DNA from: Paenibacillus polymyxa
GTDB taxonomy: Bacteria > Bacillota > Bacilli > Paenibacillales > Paenibacillaceae
NCBI RefSeq assembly: GCF_018614975.1
Contig: NZ_JAGGNR010000052.1
Location: 1-56,319, forward strand
DNA: 56,319 nucleotides
Direction of reading: 5' to 3'
This document shows positions 32,983-41,117 of the stretch, in pieces (positions within the stretch are counted from its first letter, which is position 1; each line of letters starts with the position of its first letter). Position numbers and translations under genes: made by a program. The notes under the pieces are model-generated. The model saw only the letters and a list, made by a program, of their open reading frames with translations. It made no database searches and was not told where the DNA came from.

Positions 32983-35900
32983 TTATGAATACAACCATAC
33001 GCGCATTAACGATAACAATTGATCTGTCTGGATCGGTTTTTTCACATAATCCGATGCTCCGGCTTCGATACATTTCCCGCGATCTTCTTTCATTGCCTTG
33101 GCTGTAAGGGCAATAATCGGCAATTTTTCGAATTTCGGTATTTGTCTAATTCGGGTCATCGCTTCATAACCATCCATCTCAGGCATCATCATATCCATTA
33201 ATACCAGATCGAATTCCGGATTCTTATCCAGAATCTCCAGTGCCTCACGGCCATTCTCGGCAAATGTAACATCCATACGGTAGCCCTCCAGAACACTTGA
33301 AAGGGCAAATACATTACGAATATCGTCATCCACCAATAAAATCTTCTTGCCTTCAAACAATGTTTCCTTGTTATGCAGCTTTTGCAAAATTCGGCGTTTG
33401 TCTTCCGGCAGATTGGCTTCTACCCGATGCAGGAACAATGTAGTTTCATCCAGTAATCGCTCTGGAGACTTCACATCCTTGATAATGATCGATTCGGCAT
33501 ACTTGCGCAGCTTCATTTCTTCCTTGGAATCCAGTTCTTTTCCAGTATAGATTATAATTGGCAGATCATTCAGATATTCATCATCCCGAATCTGGTCGAG
33601 CAACTCAAAACCGGTCATATCCGTTAACATCAGATCCAGTACCATGCAGTCATAGCGCTTGCTGTGTAATTCATTCACTGCTTCACTGCCTGTGGATACG
33701 GCCGTAATCGCTACATCATCATGACCAATCAATTCAATAATCGCTTTACGCTGAATCTCATTATCCTCAACAATCAACAGTTGTTTCAGCTGATTCTCAG
33801 TATACGACTCAATATGCGAGAACGCTTGGTCCAGTGAATCCTTGCTGGAAGGTTTCTTCAAGTACGCAATGGCTCCCATCATCAATCCTTGCTTCATGTC
33901 ATCAATAACCGAAATTACATGTACCGGGATATGGCGTGTTACTGCACTACTCTTCAACTCTCCCAGAATAGTCCAGCCGTCCAAAACAGGCAATTGGATA
34001 TCAAGGATAATCGCATCCGGCAGATATTGACGTGCCATTTCAAGCCCTTTGTCACCTTGAAGAGCAACAAGTGCCTTGAAACCTCTGCCTCTCGCCATAT
34101 CCATCAGAATATGTGCAAAATTCACATCATCCTCAATGATAAGAAGAATTTTGTCACCTTCCATCAGATTCTCCAGATCATCTTCGAATTGAGTTACTTC
34201 TGGAGAATGTGTGCGAGACATGTCCCTCACATGGCTCTGATTCGGATCAGGAGAAAGAATTGATTGATGACTTGAACGCATCTTTCTTGTTTCTATAGGC
34301 TGTTCATAGCGTTCCTCTGAGGATACGGCTGCTTCTCTTGAAGCTTCTTCCTTCGCCAGAGCTTCCTCATCATGATTATCCGGCAGGTACAACGTGAAGC
34401 TGCTACCCACACCTTCAGATGATTCCACCTGTATGGCTCCCCCAAGCAGACGTGCCAGTTCCCGGCTGATGGACAGACCAAGTCCTGTCCCGCCGTATTT
34501 CCGACTCGTTGTTCCATCCACTTGCTGGAACGCCTCGAAGATCAGATCCGTTTTATCAGATGGAATGCCAATACCGGTGTCTTTCACTGTGAATCCGAGA
34601 TATTCCTGATTGGTATTCATATATCCTGGCATTTCTTCTGGTCTCATCCGCCGTCCAATCAGACTCACAGAGCCACGATTCGTAAACTTGAACGCGTTCG
34701 ACAACAGATTTCGCAAAATCTGTTTGACGCGATGGCTGTCGGTATATACCCATTCTGGTAAGTCACTGTCGAACTCGATGTTCAGGTTTAGCTCTTTTTT
34801 ATTCGCCATGGGACCAAAGTTTTGCTTAACAAAACCAGTCAGTTCTTCCATTCGAACGGTCTCATAATTGATATCCATCTTACCGGCATCCACCTTGGAC
34901 AGATCCAGAATCTCATCAATCATTTTCAACAGATCTGCACCCGACATATAGATCGTTTGTGCGTATTCTTGCTGTTTTTCACTTAGATTTCCATCTTTGT
35001 TCTCCGACAATAGCTGTGACAAAATCAGCAGACTGTTCAGTGGTGTACGAAGTTCATGTGACATATTCGCTAAAAACTCAGACTTATACTTGCTTGTCAT
35101 CGACAGCTGTAAAGCTTGTTGTTCCAACCGAGTCTTCGTTTTCTCAATCTCATCATTCTTCTCTTCCACTTCACGTACCTGCTCTTCAAGCGCCCTCGTC
35201 TTGGCAATCAATTCAGTATTGAAATGCTCCAGTTCTTCCTGCTGACGCTGCAGCAACTCTTCGGAACGTTTAAGTGCATCTCTCTGCTCTTCCAAATTTT
35301 CATTGGAACGATGGAGTTCCTCTTGCTGTGTCTGCAGCTCCTCCGATTGAACCTGCAGTTCCTCTGTCATTGCCTGGGATTCACGAAGCAGTTCCTCCAC
35401 ACGTAAACGACGGCGAACATTGTTTAGGATAACACCCAGGTTCATGATCAGTATAGAGAACAACTGCTTGTGCAGTTCATTGAACCCTTCAAAGGAAGCC
35501 AGTTCAACTACACCAATCAGTTCATCTTCAAACACAACAGGATAGATCATAATACCCGTTGCGCGTGTTGAGCCTGAAGCTGAACCAATTTGTACGTAAT
35601 CATCTGGCGTATTTTTCAGAATAATCGGGGTCATATCCAGCGCAGCCTGACCAATCAGCCCTTCGCCGATCCGGTACATTTCTTTACCAACGTCTTCGTT
35701 CTCTTCAAAAGCATACGCTCCATAACGTCTCAGTTCGTCTGGATGTTTCTCCTCATCAATCAAATATACAACGCCCAACTGCGCTCCAAGCACAGGTGTG
35801 AACTCACTGATAAACATCTGCGAAATCTGGCGAATAGACCCAATTCCCCGAAGCAGCTCCGGAACTCTTGCGATATTGGAACTCATCCAGTTCTGATCCT

Positions 35901-36708
35901 GCTGGGCCTGTGCATAGGCTCTCTCGATCTCCTGCTTTTCTTCCAGATCGCTGGATACATCTTTTAACACACTGGCAATCTGACCAATTTCGTCCGTGGA
36001 CTTGATCTGAATACGACGGATGGTCCGGTAACGGCCCTTGCCAAAACTGGTGATCATCATCGATACGGTATTCAGACCTCGGGTAATACTTGGCAACACC
36101 CACAGAATAACACCCAGCGCCAGCAACAATCCGGCAATCATAATACTTACCATAATCTGCACTGCTCTCGTATACGCTGCGTTAGCGTCCTTAATCTCCG
36201 TATCAATCTCTTGATCCTGATAACGGGAAAGAGCATTCAAACTATCTAGGGCTTCTTTATGCACTTCGAGTCCTGTTGAATTGCGGAAGTTATTCGCATC
36301 TTCTAACCGGTTCTGGGACATCAGGCTAATCTGTCTCGTAGCAGAGGCTGTATAAGCATTCCATGCCGAATTTACACGATCCACCAGCTGATGTTCAGGC
36401 GCACTGCCCGCTCGATTTCTCACTTCAGCGAGATAACCTTCGCCTCGACTCTTTATCTCCTTCAGTTCACCGTCTGCTGTACCAATGGAATTATTCGGAT
36501 TTAACAACAAATTAGCCAACACTTTGGCAATGTCATTGACTTCCCCGCGCGCAGCAGAGGTGAACCTCACTTTGATATAACGTTCCTGGTACATCTGGTC
36601 AATCTGTTGATTGCTGCTGTTCAGCCGTTCATAACTCACAAATGTGAGTACGATCAAAATGGCCATTAAAGCGGTAAAGCCAATCAGCAGTTTATTCCTG
36701 ATCTTCAT
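32983..36708 (-). CDS. rsbK: Membrane hybrid sensor kinase with GAF and three receiver domains, RsbK-like
   Basis: 1241 residues. TM1 (about 8-26), an extracytoplasmic four-helix/CHASE3-like sensor (about 27-185), TM2 (about 187-207), HAMP (about 208-262), GAF (about 285-430), a long Glu/Gln-rich coiled coil (about 435-535), HisKA with MSHELRTPLN (His about 549), HATPase (to about 775; KDTGIGI and YGGTGLGLSI), then three receivers at about 853, 975 and 1121 with acceptors in IILDIQLPVLDG, CMVLDLMLTDM and LVLMDMMMPEMDG. RsbK of B. cereus has CHASE3-GAF-kinase-receiver; this one carries two extra receivers. It overlaps the RsbY-type gene by 4 bp. Receiver 3 is the best match to a receiver that feeds RsbY, but the direction of phosphate flow cannot be read from sequence. 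Confidence 0.92.
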   Translation of the reverse strand: MKIRNKLLIGFTALMAILIVLTFVSYERLNSSNQQIDQMYQERYIKVRFTSAARGEVNDIAKVLANLLLNPNNSIGTADGELKEIKSRGEGYLAEVRNRAGSAPEHQLVDRVNSAWNAYTASATRQISLMSQNRLEDANNFRNSTGLEVHKEALDSLNALSRYQDQEIDTEIKDANAAYTRAVQIMVSIMIAGLLLALGVILWVLPSITRGLNTVSMMITSFGKGRYRTIRRIQIKSTDEIGQIASVLKDVSSDLEEKQEIERAYAQAQQDQNWMSSNIARVPELLRGIGSIRQISQMFISEFTPVLGAQLGVVYLIDEEKHPDELRRYGAYAFEENEDVGKEMYRIGEGLIGQAALDMTPIILKNTPDDYVQIGSASGSTRATGIMIYPVVFEDELIGVVELASFEGFNELHKQLFSILIMNLGVILNNVRRRLRVEELLRESQAMTEELQVQSEELQTQQEELHRSNENLEEQRDALKRSEELLQRQQEELEHFNTELIAKTRALEEQVREVEEKNDEIEKTKTRLEQQALQLSMTSKYKSEFLANMSHELRTPLNSLLILSQLLSENKDGNLSEKQQEYAQTIYMSGADLLKMIDEILDLSKVDAGKMDINYETVRMEELTGFVKQNFGPMANKKELNLNIEFDSDLPEWVYTDSHRVKQILRNLLSNAFKFTNRGSVSLIGRRMRPEEMPGYMNTNQEYLGFTVKDTGIGIPSDKTDLIFEAFQQVDGTTSRKYGGTGLGLSISRELARLLGGAIQVESSEGVGSSFTLYLPDNHDEEALAKEEASREAAVSSEERYEQPIETRKMRSSHQSILSPDPNQSHVRDMSRTHSPEVTQFEDDLENLMEGDKILLIIEDDVNFAHILMDMARGRGFKALVALQGDKGLEMARQYLPDAIILDIQLPVLDGWTILGELKSSAVTRHIPVHVISVIDDMKQGLMMGAIAYLKKPSSKDSLDQAFSHIESYTENQLKQLLIVEDNEIQRKAIIELIGHDDVAITAVSTGSEAVNELHSKRYDCMVLDLMLTDMTGFELLDQIRDDEYLNDLPIIIYTGKELDSKEEMKLRKYAESIIIKDVKSPERLLDETTLFLHRVEANLPEDKRRILQKLHNKETLFEGKKILLVDDDIRNVFALSSVLEGYRMDVTFAENGREALEILDKNPEFDLVLMDMMMPEMDGYEAMTRIRQIPKFEKLPIIALTAKAMKEDRGKCIEAGASDYVKKPIQTDQLLSLMRVWLYS

Positions 36709-37874
36709 TCAGCTCCCACTCCTTTATCCAAAGTAATCCAGACCAGGCATTTATCATCATCCCGTTCCTGCGGAATGTTATCATTGAAAAATAAGTTCTG
36801 CATAGCAGCCTCATTCCACTGATGTGAGCCAGACAATCTTTCAGTTAGAAATTCAAGCTGTTCTTCCTGCTCGCCTTGGACCGCTTCCAGCAATCCATCT
36901 GTATAGAGCACAATGTGTCCATCATCCTCGTAATGGATCGTTTGCGGTTCAATGTCCATTTTATCGAACAAACCGACAGGAGCGCATACACTGTCAAATT
37001 TGGTCATACTTCCATTATTTCGGAAAAATAGAGCAGGTGGATGTCCTGCATTCACATAATCAATGCGCTTCATGCGTGTATCAACAACCATATAAATGGC
37101 CGTGAAATAGTAATGCACCAATTGCTTGCCCAAATGAAGCTGGTTAAAGCGACGGTTCAGTTCCTGAATAACTTTCTCTGGATCGACATAAGTAGTCACC
37201 GTGTCTTTGAGCACCGATGCAATAAACATCGTAAATAAAGAAGAAGATATGCCGTGTCCCATCATATCAAGCAACAATACCCCATAGCGCCCTTCTCCCA
37301 GCCGATACCATGAGTACAGATCACCTGCAAGTTCAAATGATGGTTTATATATGGCATGCACTTGAAACAATGGGTCCCGAATCGTCGGCGTTAATACTGC
37401 ATTCTGAACCATCGCTGCCAACTTGAGCTCATCCTGAATACGTTGATCACGCTCTCTATGCCAATCCTTCTCCTGTTTCAGACGAAGTGCGAGTCGAATT
37501 CTGGCCATCAGTTCGACTTTATTAATCGGTTTGGTCACATAGTCTGATGCACCTGCATCCAAGGCTTCGGCAAGTTTCTTGGAGTCGCCGATCGCTGTCA
37601 CCATAATAATCGGGATATCCTTCAGAATTTCGAATTTCTGCACAATACTGCAGGCTTCGATGCCATCCATCTCGGGCATCATCATATCTAACAAAATCAG
37701 GTCAATATCCGACGGTCTTGGACGAAGTTCGTTGCTTTCCTCTCCAATTCCTAACACTTCAAACATTTCCATGGCGGAGCTCGCCGTTACAATGTCACGA
37801 TAGTTTTCTTTTTTCAGAATTTCTCGAATGATAATGACATTCGTCGGATTGTCGTCAACAATAAGTATTCTCAT
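36705..37874 (-). CDS. rsbY: Receiver-PP2C phosphatase, RsbY-like activator of SigB
   Basis: 389 residues. An N-terminal receiver (about 1-130; acidic pair DDNPTN, acceptor in LILLDMMMPEMDG, the Lys in SDYVTKP) is joined by a helical linker to a SpoIIE-type PP2C phosphatase (about 175-385) with its metal ligands: ELAGDLYSW, LLDMMGHGISSSL, LYTDGLLEAVQG and ERDDDKC. In B. cereus the receiver-PP2C protein RsbY is activated by RsbK and dephosphorylates RsbV. It is the first gene of the control operon and overlaps the RsbK-type gene by ATGA. A -10 like TATAAT lies at 37937-37942 on the minus strand, without a good -35. Confidence 0.93.
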   Translation of the reverse strand: MRILIVDDNPTNVIIIREILKKENYRDIVTASSAMEMFEVLGIGEESNELRPRPSDIDLILLDMMMPEMDGIEACSIVQKFEILKDIPIIMVTAIGDSKKLAEALDAGASDYVTKPINKVELMARIRLALRLKQEKDWHRERDQRIQDELKLAAMVQNAVLTPTIRDPLFQVHAIYKPSFELAGDLYSWYRLGEGRYGVLLLDMMGHGISSSLFTMFIASVLKDTVTTYVDPEKVIQELNRRFNQLHLGKQLVHYYFTAIYMVVDTRMKRIDYVNAGHPPALFFRNNGSMTKFDSVCAPVGLFDKMDIEPQTIHYEDDGHIVLYTDGLLEAVQGEQEEQLEFLTERLSGSHQWNEAAMQNLFFNDNIPQERDDDKCLVWITLDKGVGAE

Positions 37875-38100
37875 TGATATCTCCTTATCTGTGGCGTCCG
37901 GTTTTGTCGATTCTTATTAAGTTAAAACGAACGTTGATTATACAAATTTCGCATACAAAACGGCAGTAGACATAATAATTCCTAGTATAACTATAATCGT
38001 AAAAACCACAAAACTCTATCAGTAAATGGCACCATTGCAGGGGATTCTCCCCGCAATCCAACCTGTTTTTGCAGCGTCCTGATCCCGCTCCCAAACTCGC

Positions 38101-38150
38101 AAAAACATAGATAAGGAATGGGGAAAGCCCCATTCCTTATCTATGTTTTT
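38101..38150 (-). terminator. 23-bp perfect hairpin terminator (bidirectional)
   Basis: Bases 38101-38123 and 38128-38150 are perfect reverse complements with an AAAG loop; both ends carry five A or T residues. It lies 74 bp after the YflT-domain stop and 220 bp before the RsbY-type gene on the same strand. An unusually long stem for a terminator; the interval 37875-38100 otherwise shows no gene. Confidence 0.92.
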
Positions 38151-38223
38151 GATTAAGTGTTTTAAAGAAGTTATATGAAAGCTTGTCCATGTTCAGCAAA
38201 CTTCAACTTGAACGTATATCGGG

Positions 38224-38568
38224 TTAATCTTTCTTTTTAGCAATAACGAGTACTTTACCCTTGTCGAGTTCACTCTCGTAGAAGTCAGCTTCGGCTTCGG
38301 TAAAGCCCATCGAAACAATTTTGGCCCGGAGTTCATCACCACGTGAGCGGAACAGATTCGCCAAGGAATCAAATACGCCTTCTTCCTTTATGCCAATTTC
38401 TTTGGCATCTGCTGTATCGGCAATCCGATCTGTACGATCCTTCTCATGGGCAAGAACAAAGATTTGATCAGCAAGGTATCCGGTAATCTGCAATTCTTTC
38501 ACCGCTTCTACCGCCTGGACTCCGTTTTCTACCACTTTTGCATAAGCTTGCTCATTGGTTGAATTCAT
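38224..38568 (-). CDS. General stress protein, YflT-domain (GSP17M-like)
   Basis: 114 residues. It has the YflT pattern: a beta strand and helix around GVQAVEAVKELQITGYLADQIFVLAHEKDRTDRIAD and the closing DKGKVLVIAKK. In B. subtilis the YflT/GSP17M proteins are sigma-B-dependent; function unknown. ATG 38568 is preceded by GAGGAG at about ten bases; a GTG at 38577 is too close to that site. A sigma-B-type promoter is about 55 bp upstream, and a strong terminator follows. Confidence 0.87.
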   Translation of the reverse strand: MNSTNEQAYAKVVENGVQAVEAVKELQITGYLADQIFVLAHEKDRTDRIADTADAKEIGIKEEGVFDSLANLFRSRGDELRAKIVSMGFTEAEADFYESELDKGKVLVIAKKKD

Positions 38569-38617
38569 CGTTTCCACTCTCCTCTGATTTAATCTTCTGT
38601 ATCGAGCTACTTAATAT

Positions 38618-38643
38618 ATAACCATACTATATAGGGTTGAAAC
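38618..38643 (-). promoter_or_regulatory. Sigma-B-type promoter of the YflT-domain gene
   Basis: On the minus strand GTTTCA (38638-38643), 14-bp spacer, GGTTAT (38618-38623). Same -35 and spacing as the rsbV promoter. Confidence 0.7.
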
Positions 38644-38662
38644 GATTCGGTAATAACCAATC

Positions 38663-39196
38663 CTAGGAAACTGTGTCATCAAAAAGGTCAATGCCTTTAA
38701 TCTGCTGAGAGCCTGACTTCATATATACCTTCAGCGCCTGGTCTCCACGGAGAAACACTTCTCCGTCCTCTGCCACATAATAAGGTTTCCCGAGAGCATG
38801 ATGGATCGCTTCAATATTCATCTCAACTCTCTTTCCGTTTAACATGATGTGATTCTCAGATGCATCGATATGCACATATTGAATAACATCCGTATCTTCA
38901 CACAAGCCAACCTTCACATCATGAAAGTGATATTCAGGACACCCCAGATAAGGATCTTCCTGTTTATATACTGACTGGCCCTTCTTGGCCAACAAATCGT
39001 CCATGGTGTCATCCAGAGAAATGCCATTCAGAGTCCGAAAATGCTGGAAAGTCTCGGATCGATCAACAGCCAGAGTTACCTCTGACGCCTTCTCTTCCAT
39101 TGCCGTCCATTGCATATCGTGAGCAGCGGGTACCGCTGCCGGTTGAACGGAAAAGGGAGAAATTACGCTAAACATCACAAGCAGTAGTTTCATCAT
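38663..39196 (-). CDS. Secreted hypothetical protein
   Basis: About 177 residues. An N-terminal signal peptide (MMKLLLVMFSVISPFSVQPAAVPA) precedes a small globular domain with conserved-looking beta strands; no known domain is recognised. The sequence has two cysteines (YLGCPEYHFHDVKVGLCED), possibly a disulfide. It begins 69 bp after the DUF948 gene and may share its sigma-B-type transcript. ATG 39196 follows AAAGGGTGAG; the frame opens earlier with a GTG at 39205. Function unknown. Confidence 0.65.
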   Translation of the reverse strand: MMKLLLVMFSVISPFSVQPAAVPAAHDMQWTAMEEKASEVTLAVDRSETFQHFRTLNGISLDDTMDDLLAKKGQSVYKQEDPYLGCPEYHFHDVKVGLCEDTDVIQYVHIDASENHIMLNGKRVEMNIEAIHHALGKPYYVAEDGEVFLRGDQALKVYMKSGSQQIKGIDLFDDTVS

Positions 39197-39264
39197 GATT
39201 CTCACCCTTTCATCAGGTTCATCACCGCTCTGAAGGCTTCTTCATGGGTTACAAAGCGGTCATG

Positions 39265-39774
39265 TTACTTGCGCATCCGTTGCCATACATTCGCTGCAAC
39301 ATCAACATACTTCATCCAGTTTTTCCCGCCCTTAGCTTCACCATTATATGTAGCTTCATAGGATTGCAGGGTACGATCCGTTGATGTAGCAGGCGGTGCA
39401 GTTACATGAAGCGATTCAGCATGCTTGGTCTGTTCAGGTTTGTTACGTTTGGTCTGGAATTTCGCCATCAGCGTTGTGGAGACTTGTTTGGCTGCTGCCG
39501 TCACTTCATTCAACACTTCTCCCAGATTCTCAACAGATTCCATAACAGGATCAATTTTTTTCATTTTGTGCTGTACATCCACCGTGATATCATTGGCATG
39601 TCTTACCGTCTGCTTCACTTCGTAGCTAAGTTCATCAATCGTCTTCTGAACCTCTTGTAATGTCTGAGAGACATTGTCCAGTGAACTCTGGGCAGATTTC
39701 AAGGTGCGAACCAAAAAGAAAACCAGTACTGCAAATGCCACTGCAATCAGGGCCACGCTAATTTGATAGATCAT
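39265..39774 (-). CDS. DUF948-family membrane-anchored stress protein (YtxG-like)
   Basis: 169 residues. One N-terminal membrane segment (about 3-23), then heptad-rich coiled coil (SLDNVSQTLQEVQKTIDELSYEVKQTV) typical of DUF948, and a low-complexity C-terminus ending KYVDVAANVWQRMRK. In B. subtilis ytxG lies with ytxH and ytxJ in a sigma-B-dependent operon; here ytxG- and ytxH-like genes are in separate units 12 kb apart. A strong sigma-B-type promoter is just upstream. Confidence 0.85.
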   Translation of the reverse strand: MIYQISVALIAVAFAVLVFFLVRTLKSAQSSLDNVSQTLQEVQKTIDELSYEVKQTVRHANDITVDVQHKMKKIDPVMESVENLGEVLNEVTAAAKQVSTTLMAKFQTKRNKPEQTKHAESLHVTAPPATSTDRTLQSYEATYNGEAKGGKNWMKYVDVAANVWQRMRK

Positions 39775-39821
39775 AGTAGAACCTCTCTTTCCACATGTGC
39801 ATCAGTTTGTTATTGCTATAG

Positions 39822-39847
39822 TTACCCGAGCTTTCCCCGGACGAAAC
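39822..39847 (-). promoter_or_regulatory. Sigma-B-type promoter of the DUF948 gene
   Basis: On the minus strand GTTTCG (39842-39847), 14-bp spacer, GGGTAA (39822-39827). The -10 matches the consensus GGGTAT at five of six bases. Confidence 0.78.
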
Positions 39848-39897
39848 AATAAAACATGCCACTTCATATTATGCCTGTGATTTGAAAAAAACACCAT

Positions 39898-39923
39898 GTT
39901 TCAATGTGAGGACCCCAGGTTAA
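39898..39923 (+). promoter_or_regulatory. Sigma-B-type promoter of the DUF1328 gene
   Basis: On the plus strand GTTTCA (39898-39903), 14-bp spacer, GGTTAA (39918-39923). It is divergent from the DUF948 promoter; the two -35 elements are 50 bp apart. Confidence 0.72.
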
Positions 39924-39995
39924 AGTTAGACTACACAAGGCGGTGAGGTGAACATAACTCACTCCACAATCAAGTATACGAAAGGATGAATACTT

Positions 39996-40160
39996 ATGTT
40001 GAAATGGTCTGTATTATTTCTAATTATTGCACTGGTAGCAGGTATTTTTGGATTCTTCGGTATTGTTGAAGCAGCTGCTTCAATCGCCAAGGTACTCTTC
40101 TTCATCTTTGTTGTACTGTTCGTAATTTCCCTGATTACGGGACGCAGCCGAATGCGATAA
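39996..40160 (+). CDS. DUF1328-family small membrane protein (YtjA-like)
   Basis: 54 residues: MLKWSVLFLIIALVAGIFGF opens a two-helix membrane hairpin and the end is ISLITGRSRMR, the standard DUF1328/YtjA pattern. Function unknown; homologues are induced by stress or stationary phase. AAAGGA is about nine bases before the ATG. The sigma-B-type promoter at 39898-39923 and the divergent DUF948 gene make it a likely general-stress gene. It is short and easily missed. Confidence 0.88.
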   Translation: MLKWSVLFLIIALVAGIFGFFGIVEAAASIAKVLFFIFVVLFVISLITGRSRMR

Positions 40161-40203
40161 CCTCAGGCTCTGAACTGACTGAGTGTTTACTAACGAATAC
40201 ATC

Positions 40204-40244
40204 ACAAAAGCCGATCGTGCTACCAAGCCGATTGGCTTTTGTGC
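40204..40244 (+). terminator. Terminator after the DUF1328 gene
   Basis: A 15-bp stem with one G-U pair (CACAAAAGCC...GGCTTTTGTG). The T-run is inside the stem, so strength is uncertain. The rest of 40245-40540 holds no gene other than the promoter below. Confidence 0.65.
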
Positions 40245-40450
40245 GTTCAGGCATAGGTCAACTTTTCTATAATACGTATATATCTATTACACTCCCTTCT
40301 GCTTTATTCCAAACATTCTCACATGAATCCATAGAAAACAGAACCATTATGAGATAGCCAACCCGGTTTTATCCCACTGAAGTATGATATTTACAGGCTG
40401 CTATATACCCACATATGCGTCAGTTGACACAGGAGGATCCAAGAAAATAT

Positions 40451-40459
40451 TGTTATAAT
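40451..40459 (+). promoter_or_regulatory. Extended -10 promoter of the secreted SH3-like gene
   Basis: TGTTATAAT is an extended -10 (TGn plus perfect TATAAT). The only TTGACA upstream (40423-40428) is 25 bp away and too distant to be a normal -35. The leader to the start codon is about 75 nt. Confidence 0.5.
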
Positions 40460-40540
40460 TTGTGATTCATAAGGTAGCTTGCTTGGTTACTTTAAACACA
40501 GGACAACAAATTACATACCTAAATCGAGGAGGAAAACAAA

Positions 40541-41026
40541 ATGAAAAAAATCGTAAGTTTTGCTGCTGCTTTAACGTTGATGGGTTCGATGGCTGCCGCT
40601 GCAGGTGCTGAGGAAGCGGTTACCGGAACGGTGACTCCGGAAACAGGTACTGAAGCTACGACAACAACACCAGCTGTTGAAGTGAACAAACCTGCTGTAG
40701 AAACTGTGGAAGGTACTGCTGAGACAGTAACAGGTACAACAGTAGACACTACAGGCGCAGAAGGCACTTCAACTACAACTACAGATGATAAAATGTTTGA
40801 AGAGCCACTGGTAAAACCAGGCGATGAAGTAATGGTACCAACGATGTTGCTGAACCTGCTCGAGCGCACTTGGTTCTATGATGCACCTAACGGTAAACCA
40901 ATCGGTGCACTAGGTTCCCAAGTCATCGATACCACTGGTGAAGTAGTAGATGGATTCGACGGCGGTGAATGGGTTCAAGTATACACTTGGAAAGGCAAAG
41001 CGTGGATCCACGTTGCCATTCAATAA
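40541..41026 (+). CDS. Secreted protein with Thr-rich linker and SH3-like C-terminal domain
   Basis: 161 residues. A signal peptide (MKKIVSFAAALTLMGSMAAAAGA, cleavage after AGA), then a low-complexity linker of Thr, Glu and Val (about 25-85; runs such as TTTT), then a beta domain (about 95-161; TWFYDAPNGKPIGALGSQVID...GEWVQVYTWKGKAWIHVA) that looks like a bacterial SH3 fold. Such domains bind peptidoglycan, so an exported cell-wall role is likely but unproven. GGAGG precedes the ATG. A strong terminator follows. Confidence 0.75.
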   Translation: MKKIVSFAAALTLMGSMAAAAGAEEAVTGTVTPETGTEATTTTPAVEVNKPAVETVEGTAETVTGTTVDTTGAEGTSTTTTDDKMFEEPLVKPGDEVMVPTMLLNLLERTWFYDAPNGKPIGALGSQVIDTTGEVVDGFDGGEWVQVYTWKGKAWIHVAIQ

Positions 41027-41053
41027 TATCGTATAATCGTTCTAACGATAAGT

Positions 41054-41092
41054 AAAGAGGACAGCACGCACAATCGCGGCTGTCCTCTTTTG
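41054..41092 (+). terminator. Bidirectional terminator between the SH3-like and CDF genes
   Basis: A 12-bp perfect stem AAAGAGGACAGC/GCTGTCCTCTTT with TTTTG on the plus side. It ends both the SH3-like gene and, on the minus strand, the CDF gene (stop at 41118). Confidence 0.9.
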
Positions 41093-41117
41093 ATGTTCCC
41101 ATATGTTCACTCTCTGT

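Noticed and set aside
37885..38133. 82-residue minus-strand frame between RsbY and the 23-bp hairpin
   Set aside because: It runs into the hairpin, has no ribosome site and looks like intergenic sequence.
40423..40459. TTGACA and TATAAT pair before the SH3-like gene
   Set aside because: The spacer is about 25 bp, too long for a sigma-A promoter; only the extended -10 is kept.
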